Source of the DNA: Cherax quadricarinatus
Lineage: Eukaryota > Arthropoda > Malacostraca > Decapoda > Parastacidae
Length of the DNA: 64,000 nt
Reading direction: 5' to 3'
NCBI RefSeq assembly: GCF_038502225.1
Contig: NC_091374.1
Span: 10,721,481 to 10,785,480 of the forward strand
The translations under genes were made by a program, and so were the position numbers. Positions 13,171 to 25,702 of this stretch are shown in pieces. The notes under the pieces were generated by a model, which saw only the letters and a list, made by a program, of their open reading frames with translations, was not told where the DNA came from and did not search any database. Position 1 is the stretch's first letter. The number at the start of each line of letters is the position of its first letter.

Positions 13171-13257
13171 ACTGGAGTGTGAGAGGCCCCTCACCTCTCG
13201 CTCTGATATTCTCTCAAGCCTACAGACAACTACAAAGACGAGAACTATACAAAAAAG
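13171..13257 (+). other. Candidate 5'UTR exon of the LRR-Ig gene
   Basis: An acceptor-like tract (TTTTTGTGTTGTCAG, ending 13170) is followed by 87 bp and a donor-like AAAAAAG/GTGAAG at 13257/13258. Placement upstream of the acceptor at 13540 makes it plausible as a non-coding exon. Inferred from splice-like motifs only. Confidence 0.2.
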
Positions 13258-13520
13258 GTGAAGAAGAAAAAAATATTTAGAGGGCTCCATTAAAGGCAGT
13301 TTATCGTCTTCCGTTTCGACACTGGCAGTAACTAAGGGGAAATCGTGGGCTACAAATTTTCACTGATGACAGGAGAGGTCCCTCCTTCAGGAGGCGCTGG
13401 TGGGGACCTTACCGAACACATATACATCTTTGCTCTTCCCTCTGTGTAGTTTTTGTGTGTGCCTGTGCCTGCACTTCTGCAAGGTACTTATATAAACTGG
13501 TTTGTGCCCACACATTACTG

Positions 13521-13540
13521 CTTGCTTGTCCTGTTTGTAG
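13521..13540 (+). promoter_or_regulatory. Splice acceptor upstream of the coding exon
   Basis: A pyrimidine-rich CTTGCTTGTCCTGTTTGTAG ends at 13540. The coding exon would begin at 13541, giving a 53-nt leader before the ATG on that exon. Confidence 0.55.
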
Positions 13541-13552
13541 TGAAAAAGAGTG

Positions 13553-13576
13553 ATGCCGGATTTTCGCTTGACCTGA
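13553..13576 (+). CDS. Upstream ORF (7 codons) in the leader
   Basis: ATG at 13553 in another frame reads MPDFRLT and stops at 13574-13576, 17 nt before the main ATG. If the leader starts at or before 13541, scanning ribosomes would meet it first, which could dampen translation. The context GTGATGC is weaker than that of the main start. Confidence 0.35.
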   Translation: MPDFRLT

Positions 13577-13593
13577 CGGAGAGCGTGAGCGTG

Positions 13594-15762
13594 ATGGCGT
13601 CTCCGTGGTGTAATGTTGGAAGAGTGTTAGTGGTGGTGCTGCTACTGAGGTTGGCTCTGGCCACCTCCTGCCCCTCTGTCTGTGCCTGCAGGTGGAAAAA
13701 TGGCAAAGAAGCAGTGGAATGTAAGAACCAGGGTCTGGCCAGCGTGCCTGCAGGTGTTCACCCTGATACACAGGTCCTTGATCTGTCCGGTAATAACCTT
13801 CAGACTCTTCCAAGACACGCCTTCAAGCGGGCGGGACTTATCAACCTGCAGAAGATCTACCTGAGAGACTGCAAGATTGGCCAGGTCGACCCAACAGCCT
13901 TCTTCCAACTCAGTAATTTGGTTGAGTTAGACCTGAGCGAAAATCTACTGACGGAGGTACCTTCCCTGGCTTTCTCTCATATTCAAGCCCTCAGGGATTT
14001 GCAGCTACGAGGCAACAGACTCCGCAAGATTCGTAGTGACAGCTTTGCTCACACGCCGTCCCTTGTGCGCCTTGACCTCAGTTATTCGGGCATCAGAAGT
14101 GTAGCAGCCTCGGCCTTTCAATCTTTATCCCTCATGGAAAAGCTGGAGATCCAGGGAAATCAACTATCAGAGCTTCCAGTGGCTGCTGTGAAGAGCCTGG
14201 AACGTGTGCATGGACTAGAGGTACACGACAACCCCTGGTTATGTGACTGCCGCGCCCTACCTCTGTGGCAGCTGCTGGAGGTGAAGCGTGTCCCACATCC
14301 CGTCTCCCCTTCATGCACCTCCCCCACCAGAGTCAAAGGCAGCACTTTTCATTCCCTGACAGAGGAAGACTTTGCCTGTCCTCCCCAGATCCTACCAGTT
14401 GGCCGCATGGTGGAGGGCGTGGCGGGGGAGAATGCCACTATCGCTTGTCCTGTAGGTGGCCAGCCCCCACCGCAGGTAATGTGGTTCAAGGGCGAGGCCC
14501 CCGTAGTAAATGGTTCTGTAATAGGTCTGGGGCCACAACGTCTGTACGTTATCACAGAGGGTAACAGAAACCTAGTGAGCCGCCTTGTGATCACAGGAGC
14601 GCAGGAAACGGATTCTGGCACCCTACGTTGTGTGGCTATTAATTCTGCGGGGTCTGCGACAGCTAACTTCACCCTGGCAGTCACAATGAGAGCAGCTACT
14701 CAAGCCAAACTGGATTCTGGTCACATTGCTGGGATCTCTGTGGGTCTTGTAGTGTTGGCCCTCATCGTTCTGGTGGTAGCCTTCCTGCTACTGGCTCGTG
14801 CCCGCTCCCACTCCTCACCCACTCCTGTCAAGGACTCCCCCACCACACCCTCCTCGGGTGAAACCTCCCCCAGCGAGCCCAATCCAGTGCAAAAACCTCC
14901 GCGACTCACCGAGCTGAACGGGTCTCCTGGGGCCTACGGATCTTCCACGCTCGGCAACCCAGACGTGATCAGCGAGGCTGAGCGCGCCGTGCGAGCTGTC
15001 AATGGTCACCTTCCCAACGGCTCCGTCCAGGGCGTGAGCGACGCCGGCGACTACACGCGCGTTGAAGGAGATTCCCTTTACCCCAGCGGTCTGTGGCCTG
15101 AAGAGGCTAACCCCCAGGAGGACCTCAACAACACGAATCCCTCCAATGTGATTCACGAGCACTTCAACCCTGGTTACATGGCTAACGACCCTGCCTTCGA
15201 CGGCTATGGTCCAGTGCACTCCACGCCCTATCGACCCGACTATGAATCTCAGGATGACTTTGACCCACAGACCTATGGGTATCCCGCTGACTATGGGCTT
15301 CCCATTCCTGAGGCCGGGCAGGGGCGAGACTCTCGGGGAGCACCTGGGGGTCCTGACTGGAGCATGGCTGATCCCCGCGACACACGGGACGGCATGGACT
15401 CCAGCACTGACACTTATGCTTCCAGACAGGAGCTGTACGCATCGCATCAGGATGTATTCAGCCCTCACCAGGACTTAAAAGGCTCGAGGCAGGATCTATA
15501 CGGCGTCACTAAGGAGCGGCCGCCAGTGTACGGATACCGACAGGAGGTGTTCGAATCTCGAGAAGACGTGGCGGAGGGGGCGGAGAGCCCCCAGGGTCCA
15601 ACAGGTCCCCTGGGAGAACGGCCCTGGGTGCCGGGTTCACAGGCGCCGTCCTTGGCTCGTGGGGGCGTCGCTGTTCTCCCACCTCTTCCCAACGGCATCG
15701 CCAATCGTATTAAAGCTCGCGACTCTCCTGACGAAGGTTACCAAGAGGGTACCGAGGTGTAG
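13594..15762 (+). CDS. Kekkon-like LRR-Ig transmembrane protein
   Basis: 722 residues on one exon. ATG 13594 is chosen because it has a strong context (GTGATGG) and opens a signal peptide (about 1-23, ending LALA). The frame is open back to a TAG at 13447 but holds no earlier ATG. Order: LRRNT with C26, C30, C32, C43; six LRRs of 24 residues (about 61-204, each LxxLxLxxN-like); LRRCT (NPWLCDC, C217, C219, C241, C262); one Ig domain (about 264-364; C285, W297, DSGTLRC to C346); N-glycosylation sequons at N280, N306, N358; membrane helix about 378-400; cytoplasmic tail of 321 residues ending EGTEV, a class I PDZ ligand. This is the layout of arthropod Kekkon proteins, cell-surface modulators of receptor signalling (Drosophila Kek1 binds and inhibits EGFR). 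Which Kekkon paralogue it is cannot be settled by eye. The tail holds heptad-spaced SRQDLY-type motifs (610-636). It is intact and GC-rich against AT-rich surroundings. Confidence 0.9.
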   Translation: MASPWCNVGRVLVVVLLLRLALATSCPSVCACRWKNGKEAVECKNQGLASVPAGVHPDTQVLDLSGNNLQTLPRHAFKRAGLINLQKIYLRDCKIGQVDPTAFFQLSNLVELDLSENLLTEVPSLAFSHIQALRDLQLRGNRLRKIRSDSFAHTPSLVRLDLSYSGIRSVAASAFQSLSLMEKLEIQGNQLSELPVAAVKSLERVHGLEVHDNPWLCDCRALPLWQLLEVKRVPHPVSPSCTSPTRVKGSTFHSLTEEDFACPPQILPVGRMVEGVAGENATIACPVGGQPPPQVMWFKGEAPVVNGSVIGLGPQRLYVITEGNRNLVSRLVITGAQETDSGTLRCVAINSAGSATANFTLAVTMRAATQAKLDSGHIAGISVGLVVLALIVLVVAFLLLARARSHSSPTPVKDSPTTPSSGETSPSEPNPVQKPPRLTELNGSPGAYGSSTLGNPDVISEAERAVRAVNGHLPNGSVQGVSDAGDYTRVEGDSLYPSGLWPEEANPQEDLNNTNPSNVIHEHFNPGYMANDPAFDGYGPVHSTPYRPDYESQDDFDPQTYGYPADYGLPIPEAGQGRDSRGAPGGPDWSMADPRDTRDGMDSSTDTYASRQELYASHQDVFSPHQDLKGSRQDLYGVTKERPPVYGYRQEVFESREDVAEGAESPQGPTGPLGERPWVPGSQAPSLARGGVAVLPPLPNGIANRIKARDSPDEGYQEGTEV

Positions 15763-16620
15763 CTGGGTCGCAGGGCCCGCCGTAGCGGCGGTCCCTGCTT
15801 CCTCCCGCCCACGCCCACACGCCCATCACGCTTTACAGTCCCTTCTGCTTCACACTCATCACCTTCTCACACCTCCACTTCTTGGCCCTCCCCTCAAAGC
15901 TCTCCCAGTGACTTGACGCCGTGACCTGATACGTGTACCAGTGACGTGATGCTCGTGACGTGTCGAAATTTAAGTGAAGACGCTGTGAGAAAGGAAAGTG
16001 TCACACATAATACCTCTTAAATATTTGCACAGCGGCTAAAGTGGAGTGAGCAAGTGTGCCGAGCCTCGCTAAACGAGCCAGACTTATTTCAGCAAATTAT
16101 ATTATTGCAAGGTAACTAGAGGGCACGAGAAAGCTTTTGTGAGGAGTGTGGAGGCGTGACTGACCCCAGTAAGTGTTACTAGTCCCAAGGAGTCCTCGCA
16201 ACCACCACAGGCTGAGTGTAAGTGTCAGCAGCAGCAGGGAAGGTGTGGTCCTTGCTTCACTTTACACCTGGTCACACAGTGGTGGTGATGTACACAGCCG
16301 AGCCACCGTGTTTGTACTCGACACAAGGTTATATCAGTTGTTATTTTAATGTGCCAGTTGGCATGACACCAAAGACTGGGCAAGCAAGTCCTGGCGCTTG
16401 TGCTGGTGAGGACCTGCAGCAGGTCCGCGCTTGTGAAGTTACCTGTAAGAGATTCTTAGTGTATGCAGTGTGTGGTGGCCTGGAGAGCTAGTGGTCCTGT
16501 GTTCATATACACCACACACTACAGTCTTCAGTTATGTATTGTGCGTGAGGTAACCTTGTACTTGATGTTCACATTTTTCGATGCTATAATATAAACTTAA
16601 AGTGATCAATAAGCAAAATC
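15763..16620 (+). other. Probable 3'UTR of the LRR-Ig gene
   Basis: Follows the TAG stop. It is C-rich at first, then AT-rich. I see no canonical AATAAA within about 1 kb, so the 3' end is not defined; AT-rich candidates lie near 16585-16625. Confidence 0.35.
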
Positions 16621-18080
16621 ATAAAAAACAAACTACTCTTGTGAGTAATGGATGTACTATAAATGTTGAATATTTCTTAAAGAGAATCATAGCACAAACT
16701 GTGAATTAATAAGTTGTTTTTAATGTCATAAGAGGTCTACCAGTCGCATTTTTTCCCTCATCAATCCCACTCAGCATAAAGAATATATGACATATCTTCA
16801 CCTCAGTGTTATGAGGTTGTAATAGCTATTGTATCATTCAGGTACGACAAAATCTGATACAGTATTATATATAATCTCGTGTTTAAGGGATCAGAACACT
16901 GAGAAGCTGTTAATACGTCACCCATATCGTCTTTACACTGTCAGTCACGTCCTTCTGACATTGAGGTGACGAAATGTTTCCTAGACAAGCCCTAGCGAAG
17001 ACCTTAACACCACTTCCCCTTCCCCAGATTAAGGGATCAGCTGACTATTTTGGTACGAGGGGAAGTGGCTCTTAAGGGAATCACTAGCGTGTATTATCAA
17101 AGCCCGAGAGGGTATTTTGTATCCATTAATGCCCCTATCCATATCCCGGTACACCAGTACTCAAATATGTGGGATTCGGTTACCCAGGCCTCCCTCTCAT
17201 CTAGAAATCCAACTAATCCATACTTCCGTTATCCAGGAGCCATTTAATTAACTTTGTATAGAGCTACGATTGCACAGTTAACCAAAAAACTTTTTTAAGT
17301 TAACAGGCATTGGGTTATTCGATGCACCGTTTCCAAAATTAATATTTTATAGGACTTTAAATCTTGTCAGCTTTATTGATAATTTTTGCATAAACAAAAG
17401 AGTCAATGAATCAGACTTATGTTAAACCCAAGTCTAATCAGAATCCTGTTAATCAATTAGAACTTCCAAGAGACTTTAACAACGGTCATGCAGCCTTGTC
17501 TTATATGACACTGTCATGAACCCAACCACAGTTATTCAGTCTTGATCATCCTAGGAAGCTAAAGAGGTGTCATTTTCCCTTATGTAAATTGTTGCCCTCG
17601 CCGCCGGATCCCTAGGGACCAGGGCGAGGATCCCCCCCCCCCCCACACCTCGTGCCAAATAGCAAGTGCTGGGTAGCCACAAGGACGCCACTTATCCCTT
17701 TCCCCTTCAACCTCAGTGTAGACTTACTATATCCAAAGTTACATAGAGCTTTAATTGAACAACCACCGATGACTCAGTTCACTCAGATCAGTTGAATGAA
17801 CCGCTGGGCAGGACCCCGTGATACTGGAATGAATGTTATTAAGTATGGGAACTGGTCCTGCAAATGTTAAGATGTCTCACGACCTGGCATCAGCGCTATC
17901 TATTGAGTACATTTATAATTATGATGCTCCCTCGGAAAAAAATAGTCTACCTTTGAAAATTAGAATAAAAAGTTGATGCATAAATACGTTAATGTAATTA
18001 AAGACATTGCTCATTTTTTATTTGATCTTTGCTAATAACCGTTGATGAAAACTGTTTAGAGGCTCTCTTGTGTTTCCACT

Positions 18081-18083
<3 letters not shown>
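16621..18083. other. Unassigned intergenic sequence
   Basis: No gene seen. A C-tract lies at 17631-17643. A GGGATCAGCTGACT segment and CCTAGGGACCAGGGCGAGG are not recognised. Confidence 0.5.

Positions 18084-18172
<89 letters not shown>
18084..18172. repeat. (TA)n microsatellite
   Basis: About 89 bp of TA repeats abutting TIR element copy 2. Confidence 0.98.
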
Positions 18173-19610
<1,438 letters not shown>

Positions 19611-19925
19611 TTTTCTGATTCGTTTAAATATATCAAATAACTGTAAGCGCCGTTCTGATTGGCCGTGTATCATTAAGTATTTGTGAGCTCTATTCTGTTT
19701 GGTCTAAATATATAGTTAAGTACTTGTGAACTCCGTTCTGATTATTCTATATATATTTAGAACTTGTGAGTTCAATTCTGATTGGTCTGAACATACTAAG
19801 TACTTGTGATCTTCGTTCTGATTGGTCTGAATATACCATTAGTGGTTTGCAGGCTCCTTTCCGATTGGTTTGAATATATTAAGGGCTCGGCAGCTCCGTT
19901 GTGATTAGTCTGAATATATCTGAAT
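19611..19925. repeat. Degenerate ~43-bp tandem repeat carrying inverted CCAAT motifs
   Basis: About seven diverged copies of GTTCTGATTGGTCTGAATAT followed by ATTAAGTACTTGTGAGCTCC. The reverse complement of the unit carries CCAATCAGAAC, which also recurs in the array at 40065..40315. Copies are old and diverged, unlike the sharp minisatellites elsewhere. Confidence 0.7.
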
Positions 19926-20275
19926 TACTCATTGCTTCCTAAGTGTTTATCTTGTATGAATTATGGGCAGTAATGTATTAATTATTTAATATATCAATAT
20001 TTTCGCAATATTATTTCTATACTAACATGGAAGAATTTTTAGATACGTGTAAAGGAACTGCGAATAAGAAAATATTTCTATATTAACATGGGAAAAAATG
20101 AGATATATGTAAAGGATTGTGAATAAGAGAACATTACAGTCAAGTGAGGGAAGAGTCAGACGGAACGTCAACTATCATTCACAATTCTCGCTGGGGTAGA
20201 GGTTAGTAAGTTTATTTAGGTACAGGTACACATAAATACAGTTACACAAATTGTCATATGTAGTAACATGTGTGG
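19926..20275. other. Unassigned sequence
   Basis: AT-rich. An internal near-duplication (AATATTTCTATATTAACATG type at 19997-20090) is visible; otherwise nothing recognised. Confidence 0.4.
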
Positions 20276-20374
20276 AGATTGAGACACTTATGCACCATAT
20301 GGGAATCTTTATGAAACGTTTCGCCACACAGTGGCTGCATCAGATTCCCATATAGTGCATAAGTGTCTCAATCT
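20276..20374 (-). ncRNA. Hammerhead-like motif inside a 33-bp-arm hairpin
   Basis: Arms 20276..20308 and 20342..20374 are inverted copies with a single mismatch (AGATTGAGACACTTATGCAC start). The 33-nt centre, read on minus and with the arm, gives CTGATGCAGCCACTGTGTGG then CGAAACGTTTC. Stem II GCCAC/GTGGC is perfect and the GAAA box intact; the first box ends in C rather than A. Derived from PLE ends. Confidence 0.6.
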
Positions 20375-21235
20375 TCAACTTGTCGGTTTTCAAAACCATT
20401 CATCGCAGTAACATGTGTAGATTACCTCGGATAACCCCCAAAAAACGTCAGACAAAGAGACTTACTTCCATTGAGGTTTCTGAGGGTAGTTACTGCTTAT
20501 GGTAGGAACACTCAGAGCTCTGTTTATTTGGAACTGTTTCCATCGTTTCCAAATTCCGGATTCAAAGTGCCTGTTGAATATTCATGGTGATTAAGTTGGG
20601 AGGGGTGCCCGAGGACTGAGGGAGGAGGGGGCCAAGGGTGCCCCTAAACTCTATCTTTCTCCGAGCTAACAGCCTGGACCCAACACCCCTGCACCCAATA
20701 CCCTTACATATTTTATTGCACTAGATTAATCCAAATTCTTAGTCACGATACGACTGTTAAATGGCCACGCTTCGAGTGGATGATGATATTTACCGACTCT
20801 TAAAGTAGCAATTATACCCTAAATGGTCAGTGACTGAAAACTAATTAACTCTGTGACTCCTGGTGAATGTGTGATGAAAACTGTTACAATGATGAATAAG
20901 GTTCATGTGTGACCTGGAATCTACTTGCAACTCAACACTGATTGGGTTGTCTTAGTAAAACCTTTTAGTTTGTTGGGTTTAAAGCCAGTCGACAGTACAT
21001 AGGCCATTAAAGCTGCCATTCACCTTACGCTAACATCAAGCACACTATAATTCAAACGATATAAATTAATGTAAACTCTGGGTTTGTATATACACGGAGA
21101 GATAGACACCAGTGTATATAACCGGTTCTGAATGGCTACGGCCGACACTGGTGTATATAACCTGTTCTAAGACCGGTGTATATAACTTGATCTGAGTGTT
21201 TAAGACAGGTTAGTGGTATGAGGTACTGCTGAAGG
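20375..21235. other. Unassigned sequence
   Basis: Starts with the PLE flank CAACTTGTCGGTTTTCAAAA (to about 20400). After that, nothing recognised apart from short repeats of GTGTATATAAC near 21110-21190. Confidence 0.4.
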
Positions 21236-21543
21236 TTTACTGGTATGTGAAACGTACTAGTGGTATGTGGGAGGCACTAGTGGTGTGTGGGAAGTACTAG
21301 TGGTATGTGGGAAGTACTAGTGGTATGTGGGAGGTACTATTGGTATGTGGGAGGTACTACTGGTATGTGGGAAGTACTAGTGGTATGTGGAAGGTACTAG
21401 TGGTATGTGGAAGGTACTAGTGGTATGTGGAAGGTACTAGTGGTATGCGGGAGGTACTAGTGGTATGCGGGAGGTGCATGTGGTATGCGGGAGGTGCGTG
21501 TGGTATACGGGAGGTACATGTGATATGTGGGAGCTACCAGTGG
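21236..21543. repeat. 20-bp tandem repeat
   Basis: About 15 copies of TAGTGGTATGTGGGAGGTAC with AAGTAC, GAGGTGC and CATGTGG variants toward the right end. Confidence 0.93.
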
Positions 21544-21763
21544 TTGATTATCACAAAAAACGTAATAAGCTAGAATGGGTTACACAGCGCTGACCGGTGG
21601 TGGGAATAATGTTGGAGACGTAAGGAACGAACAGGTGGGTGACACTGGATAAGAAGAACTTAATCTGCAGGGGCCATGCAGAACTTGGAGGAATGAAAGG
21701 CCGTCAGGTTTGATCCAAGAAAAGGGAGAATAACTAAATTTTTGTTAGTAAATTCTTATTCCT

Positions 21764-21815
21764 CCCCGTGAGCAGACAGAGAGAGAAAGAAGACAGAGAG
21801 AGAGAAACAGACAGG

Positions 21816-21909
<94 letters not shown>
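21764..21909. repeat. (GA)n microsatellite
   Basis: An imperfect GACAGAGAGAGA lead-in and then about 90 bp of pure AG repeats. Confidence 0.97.
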
Positions 21910-21913
<4 letters not shown>

Positions 21914-22062
21914 TAATTGCTGTGAGGCAGAATAATCAATAGCCATGTGGGTGGAGTTCTATATGAGCGAGTGACCAACTTATAAGTATGGTCAGTGTGG
22001 CGTTTGCTTCTCAGATGACTTCAGGCTGTCAAAATACACTTCACCTTCACCATAGCACCTGT

Positions 22063-23216
22063 GACATAAGCATCACCTTACTACACGCTTATACAACACC
22101 TGCAACATATGCATCACCTTACTACACGCTCATCATACAACACCTGCAACATATGCATCACCTCACTACACGCTCATCATACAACACCTGCAACACCTCA
22201 CTACACGCTCATCATACAACACCTGCAACACCTCACTACACGCTCATCATACAACACCTGCAACACCTCACTACACGCTCATCATACAACACCTGCAACA
22301 CCTCACTACACGCTCATCATACAACACCTGCAACACCTCACTACACGCTCATCATACAACACCTGCAACATATGCATCACCTCACTACACGCTCATCATA
22401 CAACACCTGCAACACCTCACTACACGCTCATCATACAACACCTGCAACACCTCACTACACGCTCATCATACAACACCTGCAACACCTCACTACACGCTCA
22501 TCATACAACACCTGCAACACCTCACTACACGCTCATCATACAACACCTGCAACACCTCACTACACGCTCATCATACAACACCTGCAACACCTTACTACAC
22601 GCTCATCATACAACACCTGCAACACCTCACTACACGCTCATCATACAACACCTGCAACACCTTACTACACGCTCATCATACAACACCTGCAATACCTCAC
22701 TACACGCTCATCATACAACACCTGCAATACCTCACTACACGCTCATCATACAACACCTCACTACACGCTCATCATACAACACCTGCAACATATGCATCAC
22801 CTTACTCCACGCTCATCATACAACACCTGCAACATATGCATCACCTCACTACACGCTCATCATACAACACCTGCAACACCTCACTACACGCTCATCATAC
22901 AACACCTGCAACACCTCACTACACGCTCATCATACAACACCTGCAACACATGCATCACCTCACTACACGCTCATCACACAACACCTCACTACACGCTCAT
23001 ACACCTCACTACACGCTCATCATACAACACCTGCAACACCTCACTACACGCTCATCATACAACACCTGCAACACCTCACTACACGCTCATACAACACCTC
23101 ACTACACGCTCATACAACACCTCACTACACGCTCATACAACACCTCACTACACGCTCATACAACACCTCACTACACGCTCATCATACAACACCTGCAACA
23201 CCTCACTACACACTCC
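22063..23216. repeat. 35-bp tandem repeat with shortened variants
   Basis: About 33 units of TCACTACACGCTCATCATAC then AACACCTGCAACACC. Variants carry an inserted ATATGCATCACC (15 bp longer) or drop ATCATAC and the CTGCAAC block (near 22980-23170). All three plus frames remain open, giving spurious ORFs of more than 400 codons. Confidence 0.96.
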
Positions 23217-23311
23217 TACACATAACAGAACATTTATTATTCTCATATATGTATGGTATACAATACCTACAAGATAAAGAGTTAGACACATATACAACAT
23301 CTGGGTATTTT

Positions 23312-23350
23312 TATTGTAGACGTTTCGCCATCCAGTGGCTTTATCAACAC
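23312..23350 (-). ncRNA. Hammerhead-like motif, PLE-derived
   Basis: Minus strand, core 23318..23346: TTGATAA, A, GCCAC, TGG, ATGGC, GAAACGTC. GAAA is intact and stem II mostly paired; two core bases are changed as in the PLE arms at 821 and 1903. Confidence 0.5.
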
Positions 23351-23394
23351 AAATTCAAGGACATAACTGGAAGACAATGGGATTGTTAATTATT

Positions 23395-23515
23395 ATTTCC
23401 TCAAGGTTCCAAGAAATGAACCTGACCTCCCGTTCCTTGGATCGAGCCTGCTTGCTTTCCGTTTCCCCAGGCGTTGTATGATTCCTACGGGTTTAGCGCT
23501 CCACATAAAAGTAAT
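23395..23515 (-). mobile_element. ATT-tailed retroposon copy
   Basis: Reverse orientation: CGTTCCTTGGATCGAGCC, GCTTTCCGTTTCCCCAGGCG, and the diagnostic CTACGGGTTTAGCGCTCC. Confidence 0.7.
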
Positions 23516-23631
23516 GAGAGGCAGAGAGAAGATTAGGTCTGCATAACACGTGTTAATAACTATCGTCTTGGTGAAAACTGATCAAATATCTTTTAAAGGT
23601 GACCTTATATGATGTTTCTTGTATGTTCTTC

Positions 23632-25075
23632 ACCACCACTACTACAACCACCATCACCACCACTACTACAACCACCATCACCTCCACTACTACAACCACC
23701 ATCACCACCACTACTACAACCACCATCACCTCCACTACTACAACCACCATCACCTCCACTACTACAACCACCATCACCACCACTACTACAACCACCATCA
23801 CCTCCACTACTACAACCACCATCACCACCACTACTACAACCACCATCACCTCCACTACTACAACCACCATCACCTCCACTACTACAACCACCATCACCAC
23901 CACTACTACAACCACCATCACCTCCACTACTACAACCACCATCACCTCCACTACTACAACCACCATCACCACCACTACTACAACCACCATCACCTCCACT
24001 ACTACAACCACCATCACCTCCACTACTACAACCACCATCACCACCACTACTACAACCACCATCACCACCACTACTACAACCACCATCACCTCCACTACTA
24101 CAACCACCATCACCACCACTACTACAACCACCATCACCTCCACTACTACAACCACCATCACCTCCACTACTACAACCACCATCACCACCACTACTACAAC
24201 CACCATCACCTCCACTGCTACAACCACCATCACCACCACTACTACAATCATCACTACTACAACCATCACTACCACTACTATAACCACCATCACCATTACA
24301 ACCACCATCACCACCACCGCTACTATAACCCCCATCACCACCACTACTACAACCATCACTACCACTACTATAACCACCATCACCATTACAACCACCATCA
24401 CCACCACCGCTACTATAACCCCCATCACCACCACTACTACAACCACCATCACCACCACTACTACAACAATCAACACTACAACCATCACCACCACCACCAC
24501 TACTATAACCCCCATCACCACTACTACAACCATCACCACCACTACTACAACAATCAACAGTACAACCATCACCACCACCACTACTACAACCATCACCACC
24601 ACCACTACAACCATCACCACTACTATAACCACCATCACCACAACTACTACAACCACTATCATCACCACTTCTACAACCATCACCACCACTGCTACAACCA
24701 TCACCACCACCACTACTATAACCACCATCACCACCACAACCACCATCACCACCACCACTACAACCATCACCACCACTACTACAACCACCATCACCACCAC
24801 TGGTACAACCATCACCACCACTACTACAACCACCATCACCACCACTACTACAATCATCACCACCACTACTACAATTACCATCACCACCACTACTACAACT
24901 ACCATCACCACTACTACAACCACCATCACCACCCACACTGCCGCTACTACCACCGACACTACTAGACCACCACAACTCACACTACTGCCACTATTACCAC
25001 CACCACCACTCCCACCACCGATACTACAACACTACCACCACTCTGCCACCCCCACCACCAACACTACCAGCACCA
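23632..25075. repeat. ACC/ACT/ATC triplet-rich tandem repeat (24-bp higher unit)
   Basis: The left half (to about 24240) is a regular 24-bp unit, CACCACCACTACTACAACCA then CCAT, alternating with a CACCTCC variant. The right half is more irregular. Every frame is open on both strands, giving poly-Thr, His/Tyr-rich, Pro-rich, Val/Met-rich and Gly/Ser/Cys-rich readings, none of them a plausible gene. Confidence 0.95.
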
Positions 25076-25255
25076 CTACTCTGAGCTCCTCCTCCTCCCT
25101 CGCTCACTTGTACATTAAAGCATCATCGTACACAAGTCAAGCTTAATTAAGAGTGAGTGTGGACCATTACAGAAGCTGTGAAACCACTCGCTCTGCTCAT
25201 ATCCTCGTGCCCACACGCACACTCTATTACACTGCTACACTACTGCCATTTTATT

Positions 25256-25415
<160 letters not shown>

Positions 25416-25549
25416 AAACCTTTTCATATTCTTGAAAACATCTCCCGTTTTCAAGCTCCTAAAATGAACTAATATTAAAATCTAGACTTTTAGAGTACTT
25501 CCAAGACTCGAGTTAAAGTCTGGCGTTTTTCCAAGCCTGCTTGGTGTTT

Positions 25550-25702
<153 letters not shown>

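Noticed and set aside
13453..13593. N-terminal extension of 47 residues on the LRR-Ig protein
   Set aside because: That reading starts with TTG and crosses a good splice acceptor at 13540. ATG 13594 begins a proper signal peptide with strong context.
21988..23389. Two plus-strand ORFs of about 430 codons (HHTTPATPHYTL type)
   Set aside because: 35-bp repeat read in several frames.
23553..25146. Poly-Thr, poly-Val/Met and Gly/Ser/Cys-rich ORFs of 450-515 codons
   Set aside because: Triplet-rich satellite; every frame on both strands is open, so openness carries no information.
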